A stretch of 64,000 nt of DNA from Xylaria sp. FL1777 (GCA_022578965.1 MU400608.1:1-64000); one strand, 5' to 3'; shown: positions 1 through 13,576, counted from the stretch's first letter. Program-made: numbers and translations. Notes: generated from the sequence alone by a model not told the origin.

Positions 1-2682
1 AAAAAAAAGCTAAAAATAAATGCTTTAAATAATATAATTATAAAAGTTTTAAAACAACTAAAAAACAACAAAAAATAGCACTTAATAGCTTATTACTTTA
101 AAGCACTACAAAACGTAGTATTATAATACTTTATATATAATAAAAAACTACTTATAATTATTATAGCATTTAAAAAATAAGAACTATTTTTTATAAAAAC
201 TATAAAGCTAATTAAAATTTATTTAAATTATTAAAACTTAATAAAATTTATAATTATATAAAAAATTACTAAACAACATAAAAATTAAATGGTTTTTTTT
301 TTTAAATTTAACTTTAAAATATGCTACATTAAAAAAAAAGAAAACATTTAAGCAAACATACTTAGCTAATAAAGTTAAAAAGGATTTAAAGTTTTAAAAA
401 GAAATATTTAAGTACTATATTTTTAAAAAAATAAAAGCTTAAAAATTAAAGTTATACTTAAAAACTTTATAAATATATAGCTATAATAAACTTATAACTT
501 AAAAAAGTTAGTATAGCTATAAAAGCATAAAAAATTAAAAAATAATAAGCTAATATATAAACATAAGGTTTATTTACTAGAATTTTTACAAAATAAGTTT
601 ATTAAAAAATTTTATAAATACTTATTATATAAACATTAAAAAGCAATAAAAATAGTTAAACAACTATAAAAAAAATACAATTTTTTAAAACTATAAAACA
701 TAGTTAAATTTATTATAAAAAAGTATAATATTTATAATAAAGCTAAAGCAGCTTAATATAAGCTTTATAAACTGTTATAACTTATATAAATATTTAAATA
801 AGCATAGCATATTATTATTTAAGATTTTATTATAGCATTACTTTTATTAACTGATTTAGTTATAAAAGTATAATATAATAAAATATAAGTTATTATTAAT
901 AAACTTATTAAGTATGCTTACTTTTTACTGTTTAAAAAAAATGCAATAGCTAAATAACTTATATATGCTTTTATATGCTAATATTTAAATAAGCATAAAT
1001 TACTAAAAAGAATTATTTTAAACCAAAATAAATTGTTTACTTTTAAGTTTAAAACTAGCTTTTTTAAACTTATTAATATTAAACTAAAGTTTTTAATTGC
1101 TTACTACTTATAAATAAATAAATAAACAAAAAAACTAAATTAAATATTAAAACAATATTTATAAAGTTATATTAATTATTAATAAAACAATTAAATAAAA
1201 CTATTATTAATAGCATAAATTTTATATAATATATTAATAAATAAAAATATAAATATATTTTTATATAAAGCTATTTATAAATAGCAAGCAATTATTAAAA
1301 AACAAAAAAAAACATTAATAAAAGCACTTGCTATTTTAACTATAGTACTTTAAGCAAAAATTATTGCAACAAAAATTAAAACGCTATAAGCTAAATTGCA
1401 ATTACGTTTTTAGTTTTTATAATAACAAATGTTAATATATTATAACAAAAAACGAACTAAAAAACTAACTTTTAAAAAAAAAAACAAAGTTTACTTACTA
1501 TAACAAAAATAAAATACAAATATTAATATTTTTTAAATTAAAACAAAACAACTAAGCAATAAATTAAAATTTAAAAAACTTAGCTTTTTTAAAATTAAAA
1601 AAGTTATTTTATTTATTAACTATAAATTATTATTATTAAAAAACATGTAAATTTACTTTGTTTTTTATATTTTTTTACTAAAACTAGCACTTATTAAAAC
1701 ATTTATTAAAATATAACTAAAAATAAAAACAAATTAAAATATTTATAAAATTAAAAATATACTAAATTTCTGTTAAAACAACAATAACGTTAAATATTTT
1801 ATTAAATAAAAAAAATATTTATATGCTAATAATATTTAAAAACTTAAAAAACACCTAAAAACTGCTAAAATAATTATAAACTAGTTTTACTATTAATATT
1901 TTAACTAGCTAAAGCTAGAAAAAAAAGATTAACTTTAAATAAAGCATTTAGTACGTTTTAATTAAGCTTTAAAGAAATAACTAGCAATAGCTATGCTGCT
2001 TTAACGTACTATTTTTGTTTTTTAGCTATACGGCGCTTTTTTGCTTTAATTTGCTTAAGCTTTTTTAAATTATTTAAACTATAAGCTATAGCAGCAGCTA
2101 TTTTTTCTTGCTATAGTTTTTTTTGTTGCTAAAAACAGCAGATTTTTATACTTATTTTTTTATGCTTTTTTATTAGCAAGTTTAATTTATTTTTTAGCTT
2201 TTTATGCTAAAAAGTAAGCTATTATATTTGCTTTAAAAACAAACTTTTAGCGTTGCAATTTGTTTGTTTAAATGTAATACATTTAATATATTAATTAAAG
2301 TTAGATTTTAATATTAAACATTTTATGCTATAATAATTATAGCAAAAATATAAAGCTATTTTAATTAATTTTAGTTTAATAAAAAAAAGCAAAGCAAAAT
2401 TTTGTTAAGCTTTTTGTTTAAAATATAACAAGCAAAGTTTTTTAGAAACTTTATTAAACATAATAAGCACAAAAAACAAAAAACAAAAAATAAAAGAAGG
2501 AAACTTACAAAAAAAGAAATATAAAATTGTTAAAACAACAATTATAAAAAAAAAAAGATAATATTACAAAATAGGCTAACTAAGCTAATTAAAAAGCCAA
2601 GTATAAAAAAAGCATGCGCAAAAAAAATCTTATTCGTTAAAAAAATATATATTTAAACTACTATAAAGATTTAATATATGAA

Positions 2683-2790
2683 CTTAATAAACTTAAGCGT
2701 TAAGTTTATTAAGCTTTAAACTTAATAAATTTAAGCGTTAAGTTTATTAAGCTTTAAACTTAAAACAATATAACGTTAAGTTTATTAAAA
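2683..2790. repeat. 38-nt tandem repeat built on a palindrome
   Basis: Two adjacent 38-nt units (2683-2720 and 2721-2758) differ at one position (C versus T in the AAA(C/T)TTAAG part), followed by a degraded third unit to about 2790. Each unit is itself an inverted repeat: CTTAATAAACTTAA on the left is nearly complementary to TTAAGTTTATTAAG on the right around a central GCGT. The single difference between units is a C/T transition, as expected for the decay seen elsewhere. Confidence 0.8.
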
Positions 2791-2956
2791 AAAGCAATAT
2801 TTATAGATTACTACTATTGTTTTTTTTGTTTATATAATTATGCACTTTTTATATTTAGTTACTTATTTAGTTTTAGTTCTTTAGCTATTAATTTTTTATA
2901 ACTACTAAGCATTAATATATTTATTACTTTTAATCTTTTAAGACCTCTATTAATGT

Positions 2957-3070
2957 ACAGTAGTAAAAGTACCTTAAAAACCTCTTTAACGAACTACTGT
3001 TAAGGATTTTATTATTACTTGCAAATTAAGACCCCAAGAGCAAACCCGTTATATTAATGTATAACAGGTT
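2957..3070. repeat. Two inverted repeats in a less AT-rich patch
   Basis: An outer pair of 8-nt arms (ACAGTAGT at 2957-2964, ACTACTGT at 2993-3000) is followed by a hairpin with 10-11-nt arms at 3044-3053 and 3060-3069 (ACCCGTTATA against TATAACAGGT, one C/A mismatch, 6-nt loop). This patch keeps CC and GG dinucleotides that are rare in the rest of the block. Function unknown; it may be a less mutated remnant of a repeat or of its non-coding end. Confidence 0.5.
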
Positions 3071-6000
3071 CATTATAGCTTTTTTTTAGGTGTGCTTTAA
3101 TGGTATAAAGCTTATTATATTATATGTTAAGTATATTTATAAGTCTTAGCATTATATCTTTATAGTTTTAAAATACCGTTTTAAAAATTTAGTTCTTTAA
3201 TTAATTAGTAGTTTTAACTTAATTAATATATTTGCATATTTTTGCATTATAATTATTTAAGTTAATATTATACGCGGTTTATTTAAAAGTAGTTATTTTT
3301 ATTACACTTTATAAAAGTTTTAGGTTTATAGTTTTATAGTTTATTATTAATAAAAACCTTATAAAAAATGCTAGTATTATTGCTACTTTTAAATAGTTTT
3401 TAACTTTAGGCATTATAAGTTGCTTTAGCTATATTATTTTTATATTTAAGTTTAAAGTAATGTAATGTTATAAGTTTAAGCTAACTGCTTTACTTTTAAG
3501 CTTTCTGTTTTATAAGTAGAAATTATTCGGATGTTTTAATGTAATTTTCGCGTTTTAATTAGCTAGTTTTTACATGCTAATCACTTAATTAAGCTAGTAG
3601 CTTATTTAATAGTAATTAAAAGTAGCAATAAAACTTTTAATTATTAAATATAAGTAATAACATATAACATTAAGTTTATTAGTTATATTAATTGCGTATT
3701 GTTTTTGTTATATAAACGCGACTTGCTAGCTACACAGGTTTTATATAAGGGCTTTTATCTCTTTAACATAAGTTTACCTTTAGATACCCGTTAGTTAAGT
3801 AATTCTAGCTTAAGATATAATCCCTTATATTTAACAATTAAAGCTATATTTAATAGCTAATAAAACTTAAATAATAAAACAATATATTAAACATTGCAAC
3901 ATATATAACTTAAACTAAACAAATAAATAACAATTAATTAATAGCTTAAAGCTAATTTAACTTAAAGAACATTTGCTTATGCAAATAATAGCTATTGATT
4001 TTATTGTAGGATTATTACTAACTAAAGCTAAAAGTACCTTATAGCAGCTAAATAAAAACAAATTATATTATAATATATATAACGCAATAATAATAGCTAT
4101 TTGTTATGCTTTTAAACGTAATTTTTTTATTTTTGAAAATGCAAAATATATAGCTAAAAAATAAAAAACAGCAATAATTAAACAATTATTATTAAGCAAT
4201 TAAGAAATCTTTAAAGGTATTATTTTAAACTAAAATAAAAAGTTCACTTCGAAGTTTTAGTAAAAAATGTAAAAAGCTTTAAGAATTAAACTATTAATAA
4301 CTATAGCATATTATTTTTAAGCTAATAATCTTTTTAAACGCAAGAATTAAACTATAAAAATTACTTTTAAGTTTTATAACTTTATTAATCTAAAAGCAAA
4401 TTAAGTAAACATTATACTATTTTTACAATAAAACTTAAACGTAGTATACTTAAAAGTAATACAATTTATATTACATAAGTTATTATTTAGATTTAAACTT
4501 TTTAAAGCAATAAAAACTATTATAAACGCTAAAAATTTAAAGTTATTTAAAAATATCTAATTTTTATAAAACTACTTTTGTTAAAATGCTTACTTAGCTT
4601 TAGATTTTGCTTAAGCTATTATTAAGCAAAAATATAACGTAAAGCACTAGTTTATAAAGTATAAAAAAAGCAATAAAATGTATTTATAACTACATAAAAA
4701 ATACTACTTGCTTAAAAGGCCTAGCTAAAAGTTTTCGTAATAATAATTAAGTTTTTAAGTAATTAAAAAAAAAGTCAGTAACTTAGTTTATAAATTAAAC
4801 TTCTTTAATAATTATATTATTTATTTTGTTATTTTAGTTAAGCATTTATGTTTAGTACTTAAAAAAAAAGATCTTTTTAAAAAAACAGTTTTGCTATTAA
4901 AACTTATAAAAGCTAAACAAGAAAACTTAAATAAAAAAAAAGGTAATATATATAAAGTAAAAACTATTTTTAATTATAAACCAAATTAAAAAAAAAGTAG
5001 TTATAATTACTTCATTAAGTAAAAAAAATAAAGCTATAAATATAACAAGTAAAAAACAAAATAATAGTTATATTATAATAAAAAACTAATTAAGAAGTAT
5101 TAAAAGCGCAATAAACTTTGCTTTAATATATAAGCTAAAGTAGCTAGTTAAGTTTTTTAAAAGCAAAAGTAACCTTAAAAAACAAATCGAAAAAAGTAAA
5201 AAAAAGTAAAAAATTAAATAAACTATTAATATAAAAGTATTAAAGCTGCTAAAGTTAGCAGCTTTTTTATATAACTGGCATTTTAATATAACTTTATAAA
5301 AGTATATTAATAATCTAGCTTATTTTATAAAGCTAATGTATAGTTTGCTTATAAAGCTATACATTGCTTTAAACTAGCATAATAAAGGCTATTTAACTTA
5401 GTAAAGCCATTTATACACATAAATAAAATTATTTTGCAAACTAGAAGTTATAACCTTCCTTTTTTTCACATTATCTTAATATACACCTTTTTTACTTATA
5501 CTTTTAAAAACACCTATTAATGCTTAAAGCTGCTAATTAAAGCTTTGCTTTTAAAAGTTTTATATTTATTTTAAATTTTATTAAATTTGCTAAAAAAATT
5601 ATTATAAAAAAGCCTGCTTTTAATAGTTATAAATTAGCTAATTTGCTTTTTTTAGTTTGTTTTAAAGTTTTTAAGCTATTTAGCTTTTGCTTTATAGTTT
5701 TTTGTATAATAGCTAATTTTGCTACAATTAAAACATTTATTTTATATTATTTAAGCTATAAATCTAGCTTTAAATTAATTATTTTTATGTTTTATAATTT
5801 AGCTTATTTTTTGTTTATTAGTTTTAAAGTTTAAAATTATTAGTATTAATAATGTTTTAGTATAATTTATTAGTTAAATTTATATTATGCTTAGTTTTTT
5901 AGTAGTTTTAATGCTAATATTATATTTATAGTATAATATTAAAATGTTTTATAGTTAAACTATTATTTTAAAAATGCTATAAATTTTTAGCTTAATTAAT

Positions 6001-6718
6001 ATTATAGCTATTATATAAAATAGCTATATAGCTTTTTTAATTATTTAGTTAATATTTGAGTTATTATTAAACTTTTTTATATATAGCTAAATTATTAATA
6101 TAAAATTAGTTAATTTATTAATAATAATATTATAAGTTTATTATATATTTTTAATAATTATTAATAGTTTATAAAATATTATATAAAGCTATTATAAAAA
6201 GTTTATTAATGCTTTATTTTATGCTAGCAATATATTAATAAATATTATTAATAAGCTATAAAATATATTATATTTAATTAATATTTAAATTATAGCTTTT
6301 AAAAAGTTTACTTAATTAATATTATAATAATAAATAAATAAAACTACTTAATAAAAGTTTTTTTTTAACTTTATTATAACTTTTTTTAGCTATAGTTTAT
6401 ATAATATTAACGCTTAAATTAAATAATTTTAAATGCTTTTAATTTTATTAAAAGTTATATAATTTGCTTTTATTAGCTATTATATTACTAAAAATATTAC
6501 TTTGTTTTTTATTTTATAACTATTTAGCTAAATAATATTACTTAATAAAAATACGTTTAAAAAAATAATTTAAACGTGTTATTTTTGCTTAATTTATAAA
6601 TTATTAAGCTTAAAATACTTATAAAAATTAAAAGTTAAATTTTTAAGCTTTTTATTATTAATTATATTAATTAGCTGTTTTATATATAATATTTAATTAT
6701 TTTTTAAATTACACCTGT

Positions 6719-7278
6719 AGCACACTAAAAAAGCAGACAAATTTTTAACTAGGCTACCGGTTATTACGCAACCCGAAAAAAGCACGTAAGATAGCTAAAT
6801 AAGTTTTAAATATAAGAAAGCTTAGCTATTATAACGTAGCTAAAAAACTAATTAAGTTATAAACAGCTATAAAAACACAAAAATAAAAGCTTTTAAATAT
6901 AGAGCAAAAATAGCTAAGTATTAATACTAGCTTTTTTTTAACCTAAAAAAGGTTTACTATAACTACAAAGTAAAAGCTAAAGCAGCTATTATAAAGCTGT
7001 TTACTACTTATAGTTTTAAAAAAGCTGCTTATTATAAGCTTATATTTATAAACTTTAAAGTAAAGCATAACATAATAAAGTACTAAAAATAGCAATATAA
7101 AATTATAAACATAAAACTACAAAAGTTAAAAAGCATACATTATAAAAAAACAAAGCAATTAAGCAATTTTATTAAGCATTAAACATTAAAATTTTATTAA
7201 AACTTCTAGCTACTAAATATATAATAATGCTAACCTTTAAAAGTTATGTAAATACTTTTTAACTAGCTTATTTATATA
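6719..7278. repeat. Dispersed direct repeat, copy A
   Basis: This stretch aligns over its whole length, with small gaps, to 56137-56692 in the same orientation. Shared landmarks include AGCTAAATAAGTT then AAATATAA near the start, AAAAAAGGTTTA then TATAACTA in the middle, and CATAAAACTACAAAAG towards the end. Copy A keeps more G/C near its start (GGCTACCGGTTATTACGC where copy B reads AAGTATTAATTATTATAA), while copy B keeps more at its end. No reading frame survives in either, so the source element is not identified. Confidence 0.75.
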
Positions 7279-9385
7279 AAACCTTTAGCTTTTTTACTTA
7301 TTGCAGCTTTTTTTGCTTTTTTAATTGCAACTTAAAGTTATATATTAGCTATAAATATAGCTTAAATATTTTTATTAGTACAAAAATAGCGCGTAGCTAT
7401 ATAAGCTTTAATAAATAATTAAAGTTTTTTATTAACTTTTTTAAGCTAAAAAATTATTAGTAGCACTTAAAATTAAAAAAACTTTAATAATTAAAATAAA
7501 CATAAAATAAAGCTTAAAAACGTATAAATATTAATATAGTTAAAAGTACTTATAGAACTATAACTGCTACTTTTAATGCTTACTTTACTTTTTTTATATT
7601 ATAAGCATTTAGCAAACTTGCTAATAATATTGCAAACATAAAAGTTATTAATATTTTTATATAGTTAGCATAAAAAAAACAGCAATAAAAAATATATAAT
7701 ATACTACTATAATATAAGTAATATAATAGTAATATAGTTTAAGCATTTTAATATGCTTAATAAATATAAATTTTAAAGCTGTTAGTAATACTTTAGCGCA
7801 AAATATTAAAGCATTTATTTTTATTTCGAAAATTAGCATTATAGCAAAAAAACATAATAATAAGCAGTTATAAAAGCTTAAACTATATAGTAGCAAACTA
7901 TTAGCTATTTTATTTAGTATTATAAATTAAATAACTAATAAAAACTATAATAAAATAACTTATAACTTTAAATATATAAGCTTAATATTAATTAGTATAT
8001 ATATTTAAGCTAAGCTAGTTATAAATATATACTATAAAAAGCATAGCAGCTATAACAAAGTAAATTTTTGTATAATTATAATACATTAGCAACTAATTAT
8101 ATTATAAACTAAGCACTTTAATATATTAAAGCAAACATAAGCTAAGCATATAATAGTAATAGTAATAAAAGTAGTAAAATTAATAGTTAAAAAAAAAAAA
8201 GATTAATATAAATAGCTAAGTAAAATAATTTATTATTTACTGTTATTTTATATTGCTTAATATATAAGCTACTTATAAGCTATGCTTATTTAATAAGCTT
8301 ACTGCAAAAAGTATAAAAGCAACTTAAAAAATAAATATATAAAAAGCAAACTAAAAAATAATAAGCAATTAACTTTACTTATAATTTAGTTATAACTTAG
8401 TTATAAAAAAACTAATATAATAAAAAGCTAATAGTAATACTAAAGCAAGCAAACTATAATATACTAGCAATATAATAAAAGAAAGTTTAAAAAAAAACTA
8501 AAAAAAAAAAGCAGCATATTTAGCTAAATAAGTGCTAAAACTAAAAAAACTGCTATAAGCAACATAAAGCAAGCAATAATACTAAAGCAAGCAAACTACA
8601 AAGCAAAAAAAATACGAAAAAAAAAAAACTACGAAATAACTATATAAAAATGCATATATTTAGTTAATAGCATAATGTAAATAAACAAACAACTTAAAAG
8701 CAAAAAAGTAAAAAACAAAGCATTTAATAAAATTATAGTAAAACTAATGTAACTTAAAAGTAAATATAAAATGTTTTTACTTAGCTACTAAAAAAAAAGT
8801 AAGCTGTTTATAGCTTGCTTTTAACTTATAAGCACAGTTTTTACTTATATATATAAAAAATAAAAACTAGCATAGCTAATAAGCTGTTAGCCTAAGTAAT
8901 ACAATATATATTTTTTAAATTAATAAGCTTACTTATTAAATTATTAACTTTGTTTTTTAGCTTTAGCTTTTTTAGTGCTATATTTAGTTTTTATTATATT
9001 TTTATTAATATAGCTTTAATTTTATTAAATTATAGTTATAAATTAACTATAAATTAATTAATGCAATTATAAATATTTTTAATAATATTATTAATTATTA
9101 GCTTAACTAAATTATTATTTTTAAAGCTAAGCTTTATAACATTATTACTACTTTTAGCTATTTTATTAAATTAATACTAAGGTATATAAAATAAAAATAA
9201 AGTTAAAAAATAAAATAAAAAATAAATAAAATGTTATATAAAGGTTTATTTAAAATATAATGTTATAAAGCTGCTTAAATAGCTATTTATGCTTTTTAAA
9301 TACTAGCTTAAAACTTTATAATTATTACATAAAGTTAAGTTTATACTTAAAAAAATAAATATTAAAAAAAAAACATCTTTTAAGT

Positions 9386-9468
9386 ACAGTACTAAAAAAC
9401 TATATATAAATACTACTAATTTAAGTAGGGCTAGTCCGTGCTTCTTAGGTTTCTGCACAGCAACTGTC
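9386..9468. repeat. Inverted repeat, left arm (crosses the island edge)
   Basis: The reverse complement of 16834-16925 matches this stretch, with a gap of about 9 bases. The inner half (GGGCTAGTCCGTGCTTC and CTGCACAG) is almost identical. The outer half matches only after allowing C-to-T and G-to-A changes in this copy (for example ACAGTACTAAAAAAC here against ACAGTACTGAGAAAC in the other arm). Weak similarity continues outward to about 9,330. The change from AT-rich to balanced composition therefore lies inside the repeat. Confidence 0.8.
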
Positions 9469-10780
9469 GCACGGTATACACCATGGCCTGTGCTGCCTAG
9501 AAGCCACATCTGTGCCTTAATGCACAACACTCTTAATTGCTTAGAATCAGAATTTCGTTTTTCTACAGAGCGGCCAGGTGGAAAACACACTAAGGAGGGA
9601 GGTCTAACTTAATGAAGCAATACCTCAGCAACACTTGAATGGTTTTGGGCTTACGCATGAACCAATGGCATGCAAGTAAGCATAATAGTCACAATGCGCG
9701 CCTAACATTGAATAGACATGCAAAGTTTTAATGTTCTGGTGATGTACATGATCAATTTGATCGTAATGTACACCGTGCGAAAGTTGCTAGGCAGCAACCT
9801 GGTGGGATACTAATGACGGGACCCACATAGCACGTTACTCAGAGTACCTAGGTAGGTACCTATACTGCACAGGCTATCGTACAATTTGCTATGTACTTAT
9901 GCATTAGGAAGCTTTGTGCTAATGAGACGTCATAAATTAATCTATATAGGTTTTTTTTTTTTCATTTAGCACCAAGGATGCCTAACTGACTTCTTTTTTA
10001 ATGAATGAATGAATGAATGAAGTATTATCAATGAGTCATCTGTTATTTACAGTCAGATTAAGCACTTCTCGAAGGGTCATCCAATTCATAAACAGACCTG
10101 GAAGGCGGTTCTTACATCGGCCGAGCTACTCGGTATTCTACAGACAGAATAGGAAGTAATTACGGGAGTCTGAAGCCATCCCACGCCAAGTTGTGACCCC
10201 GATTCCATTTATTCGGGCACTACAGCTTGGGGGATTCCGGTGCACGATAGCTTCTGCCGCGGATTCCGGGTCGCGTAGTTTCCGAAGATAGGTAGTGAGT
10301 GGTGCAAACAGCACGGGGCCGGAGAATGGGCAGGCGGTGATGGCAAAATTGCTTGGGTGGAAACAATTGATCGAGAGGTTTCTGTTGCTGTTCTGCGTGT
10401 ATCCCTCAGGTGGACAGTCGGTTAGCTGCTAGTTCTGTGGGCAAACGTTAACGATTAGCATCTAGCAGCGCATTACGATCCCTCTCACGCGGCACTATCT
10501 GTGGGAGTAGTTTTCAGCGCCAGGGATAGATCCGGAGGTGGCAGAGCAGGATAACGGTAACTGGGGCTCAAGCGACAAAAGAACTTGTTTGATGTATTGG
10601 GTTATTGCAGCAAGGCGTAAGATTTACAAACTGGGCCCGGTGGCCTGCTTGCTCGCCGGATCTACGCGCGGGTGGTTAGGGAAGGGGAACTTGAGACGAT
10701 TAACTGGGCAGGCACAGTTCTGAATTGTCTCGCAGAGGTGGCATAAGCTGCTGGGTTCCCATCGGTATTGGCGCTCGGGG
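9469..10780. other. Balanced-composition DNA without a recognisable gene
   Basis: No frame longer than about 60 codons here shows a known domain. A 95-codon minus-strand frame (9303-9590) crosses the composition edge and is not credible as a gene. Visible items are an (AATG)5 microsatellite at 10000-10021, a TACCTAGGTAGGTACCTA palindromic motif at 9845-9862, and a T-run before 9961. The stretch from about 10,250 is G-rich and may be badly decayed sequence upstream of the helicase domain, but I cannot align it to anything. Confidence 0.6.
10000..10021. repeat. (AATG)5 microsatellite
   Basis: Five perfect AATG units plus two bases. Simple-sequence repeat in non-coding island DNA. Confidence 0.9.
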
Positions 10781-10813
10781 CCGCGGAGGGAGAAGAAGAA
10801 CGCATTAGTCTTT

Positions 10814-12690
10814 ATGACGGAGAGCAAGACACGTCGTCTAGAGCGGCAGAGGCAGCTACAGCGTATCGACATCGAGCAGAGTATGGCGAGGATGTATGGG
10901 GAGATGGCGCAGCTCCGGAGTCTTCAGGGGCCTGTGATCCGGGCAATTTCAGCTGGACTGAATCCGGTGATCGCAGTGATGGGGACGATCACAGGCAAGA
11001 GCTTGTGCTTTATGCTGCCGACTGGGAGTGTTGGAGAGAGTGTGACGATCGTGGTAGTGGTGCTGGTATTACTGCAGGGGGATATGGTAGAGCGATACTG
11101 TCGCAAAACGACGCCGTTGTTGCGGAATTGACAACAACGGTATATATCACACCCAACGTGACAGATACCTACGGCTACAGATCCTAACTGTAGTATAATT
11201 TATAAAGCCCAGCACAGCCGTACAATAGGGGCGAGCATGTGTTTTTAACGCTCAAGTTAGCAATGACGAAGGCGTTCCAAGTATATATCACGTTGTTGCA
11301 GAGTAGCGCCCGGCTGAACCAGATCGTCATTAGCAAATGTCATACGATGCCGAAAGGGGCGTGTGGATTCCGACCGAAACTCCTTGAGATAGGCACACTT
11401 GGGCTTCATAGGGCGCAGATGGTGTATCTGACAGCAACGCTACCCCCGTTGCGTGAGGGTATCTTCTTCCAGCTGCTAAAGGGCTGGCGAAAATAGCAGG
11501 TGAAGGTGTTCCTGGCGCGAACGCCGCACAAGATCATCTGCTACAGCGTGCTTAGGGCAGAATTTTCAACAGTAGAGGCACGTGAGGCAGAGGTCCCGAG
11601 ATTACTCAACGAAAGGCTAGCAGCATATCCTTAGCCCGCACATGGTAAGAGGCACGCGGCAACTAGCAGGATCACTCTGTTGCATGCGGGGCATTGCGAC
11701 AATGGACGTTAAGGCAAAGCAGCTGGGGGCGTGGATAGTAAGATAACAGAGGGAGGGGTTGTTTAGAGAAGGCCAGCTGCCAGTAACTACAAATGCGCTT
11801 GGGTTAGGGATCAACGTCTTGGATGTCCGCGTCGTGTTGCACGTGGGCCGGATTCATACGCTGCAGGATTATTCTCAGCAGAGGGGGTGGACAACTGACC
11901 GAGGCTATCGTGTTTCAGGAGCCTGGAAAGCTGACATCAGGAAAGGGTACGACAGCCGGGAGCCTCGATGCGCGGATGCCCAACGACTTTCTCAGCGGCG
12001 AAGTGTGCTGACGGGTGGTGATGATGGATATAGTGAGGGACGAAGTAGATGATCGGTAGTAGTGTGTGGAAGATGAAGAGGCGCGTGATGTATTTGTCCG
12101 GCAAGGCATATACTTGCGGAGGTTAGAGGGCCTGAAGAAAGGGGCGGGGATGAGACTACTCCTGGAACGGGACAAGAAGAGGAAGAAGAGCGGGCACTGC
12201 TGCAGGAGATCCGCCATCATGATACGGATGTCCAGTATCTGTGCTGGGAGACAGCAGGGCTGGCACGAAGAGGAAGAATGCCGGGACTTTGTAGGCATGG
12301 TGAGGGTATTTCTAGAGGAGGGGTGCCGGGTCTACATATAGCGGCAGATTATAGGCGGAGTAAACTACGATAATTTGGTGTTTTTGGCCGATTATATACA
12401 CAATTCAGAGGCATGCTAGAGTGTCCGCAGGGAGATGTAGACAAAGGTGCGTTAGATCATGATGACGCTCCGGGAGGGTGGTATATGGTAAGACTTTGCC
12501 GGGTGCAAAGACTATTATATGCCGTGGCAAGGTATCACGCTGGAGGGTGGCATCAAAAAAGGGGCCGATGTGCTGTGCTGCTATGGCGGGCTATTACCGC
12601 TCTGCATCGCGGCCGTTCTAGCGTAAGACGACGATGTAGAGAGGGAGGTGGTCCGTTGGGGGTTGGGCATTAGCGGTATAAGGTAAAAAA
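10814..12690 (+). pseudogene. Broken RecQ-like (telomere-linked-type) DNA helicase
   Basis: The family unwinds DNA using ATP; fungal RecQ-like copies of this type are often multicopy and subtelomeric. Motifs appear in the right order but in changing frames. 10814-11131 holds a Q-like region and Walker A at 10982-11002, reading GTITGKS instead of the usual GTGxGKS, then VTIVVV. In-frame stops follow. 11239-11496 has motif II at about 11329-11343 as ISKCH instead of a DECH-type box, then FRPKLLEIG and motif III LTATLPP near 11428-11448. 11759-12052 holds motif V (TNALGLGINV, 11789-11818) and LDVRVVLHVG; motif VI (DYSQ at about 11866) breaks up where a GRAGRDG-like loop is expected and the sense frame shifts (EAIVFQEP continues in another frame). 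Further C-terminal family segments (DFLSGEVC, CEDEEARD near 12070, a Cys-containing CCYGGLL stretch near 12575) are again in different frames. At least four frame changes plus both ATP-site substitutions mean it is dead. The N-terminus is not recognisable. Sure of the family, less so of the exact limits. Confidence 0.85.
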
Positions 12691-13576
12691 AATAAAAGGA
12701 TGGAGTTCGAAAGGGGATATACTGCCTGTGCCGGTACTATGACGGCGGTTAGGGGCAAGGGTGAAACGGGGGAAATAGAGACCAGCCGATTGTGTTAGTT
12801 GGTATGGTAGGCAGGGAAGGGAGCTTACGGGACAAGGTGTCGTTTTAGGAGAAAACCACAGCATAGCTAACATATATAGAGATGAGAGGGTGGAAAGAAT
12901 CAGAGGGGGAGGAGGGGGTCATGATGAGATAAAGATGAGATGTGATATAGAAGCTGTAGATCTTGATTCGCTTAATCATAACAATGATTAAGAAAGGGGA
13001 TATATATTTATAGGGACCATAGCTTCAAAGAATGAAAAGGCGGGCTGCAAGCGTTAAAACAGGATTATGGGGCTAGAGATTTGTTTAAAAGTAGTCTAAT
13101 AGATTACAGTAAAGTTCTGGTATCTCAGAATAGCATATTAGAAAATCGAATCTGCGCTTACACTCATCGTTATAAAATCTAAGAGTCATGTTTGGTTCTA
13201 AGAAAAACACAGCCCTTAGCAATTTCTCCATAAGAAATTTAATGAATCAAATGTTATGATTTTTTCCTCGGCCGTTTTTTATGCTTGGGCTATACAATAA
13301 ATTCAACGTATGGCCTATAATATCTTAAAGTTTCCTGGAAATAAAACGTTATAACAGCCATTCCTTGCCGTAGGGAGTAAGTATCCCAATATATGCATTA
13401 ATAGCTCATAGATGACAAGGGGCGTGGTGTAGCTTTGCGTTTACGGCAGATCATCCGACAGGCTCATAATACTTCGCCGGCGAGATGCTGTACGTGGTAT
13501 GGTCCAATACTATGTCCCCTATAGAATCGGTTTTCTATCGGTCGAAACGGACGCGGCAGGGATAAACGGTTAACTA
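12691..13576. other. Spacer between helicase relic and OrsD-type gene
   Basis: No convincing coding sequence. 12880-12960 is purine-rich on the plus strand (AGAGGGGGAGGAGGGGGT), followed by a perfect hairpin at 12971-12992. From about 13,060 the DNA becomes more AT-rich without a repeat I can name. Parts of the first 150 bases may be the decayed C-terminal end of the helicase. Confidence 0.55.
12971..12992. repeat. Perfect 9-bp hairpin
   Basis: CTTAATCAT, loop AACA, ATGATTAAG. It lies about 280 bases after the last helicase-like segment. It could mark a 3' end, but the organism is eukaryotic and no terminator role can be claimed. Confidence 0.6.

Larger units (their letters stand above)
1..9400. 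other. AT-rich, RIP-type decayed repeat block (left)
   Basis: Stops (almost all TAA or TAG) occur every few codons in all six frames, and the longest open frames (63 to 79 codons, for example 5643-5834 and 7657-7896) consist of A/T-rich codons for F, L, I, Y, K and S with no recognisable domain. I read none of them as genes. Remaining C is nearly always preceded by A or G; TC and GA are scarce. Two short stretches are less extreme in composition (about 2,940-3,830 and 6,715-6,800) and are annotated separately where structure is visible. Decayed transposon sequence is the likely content, inferred from the repeats it shares with other parts of the window; I could not identify a transposon class. 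Confidence 0.85.

Noticed and set aside
1..9400. Mitochondrial origin of the AT-rich sequence
   Set aside because: No mitochondrial protein, rRNA or tRNA is visible, stops are saturated, and the AT-rich DNA contains a decayed copy of a nuclear-type helicase.
9303..9590. Minus-strand 95-codon frame as a gene
   Set aside because: It runs from island DNA across the composition edge and through the mutated inverted repeat arm, and has no family similarity I recognise.
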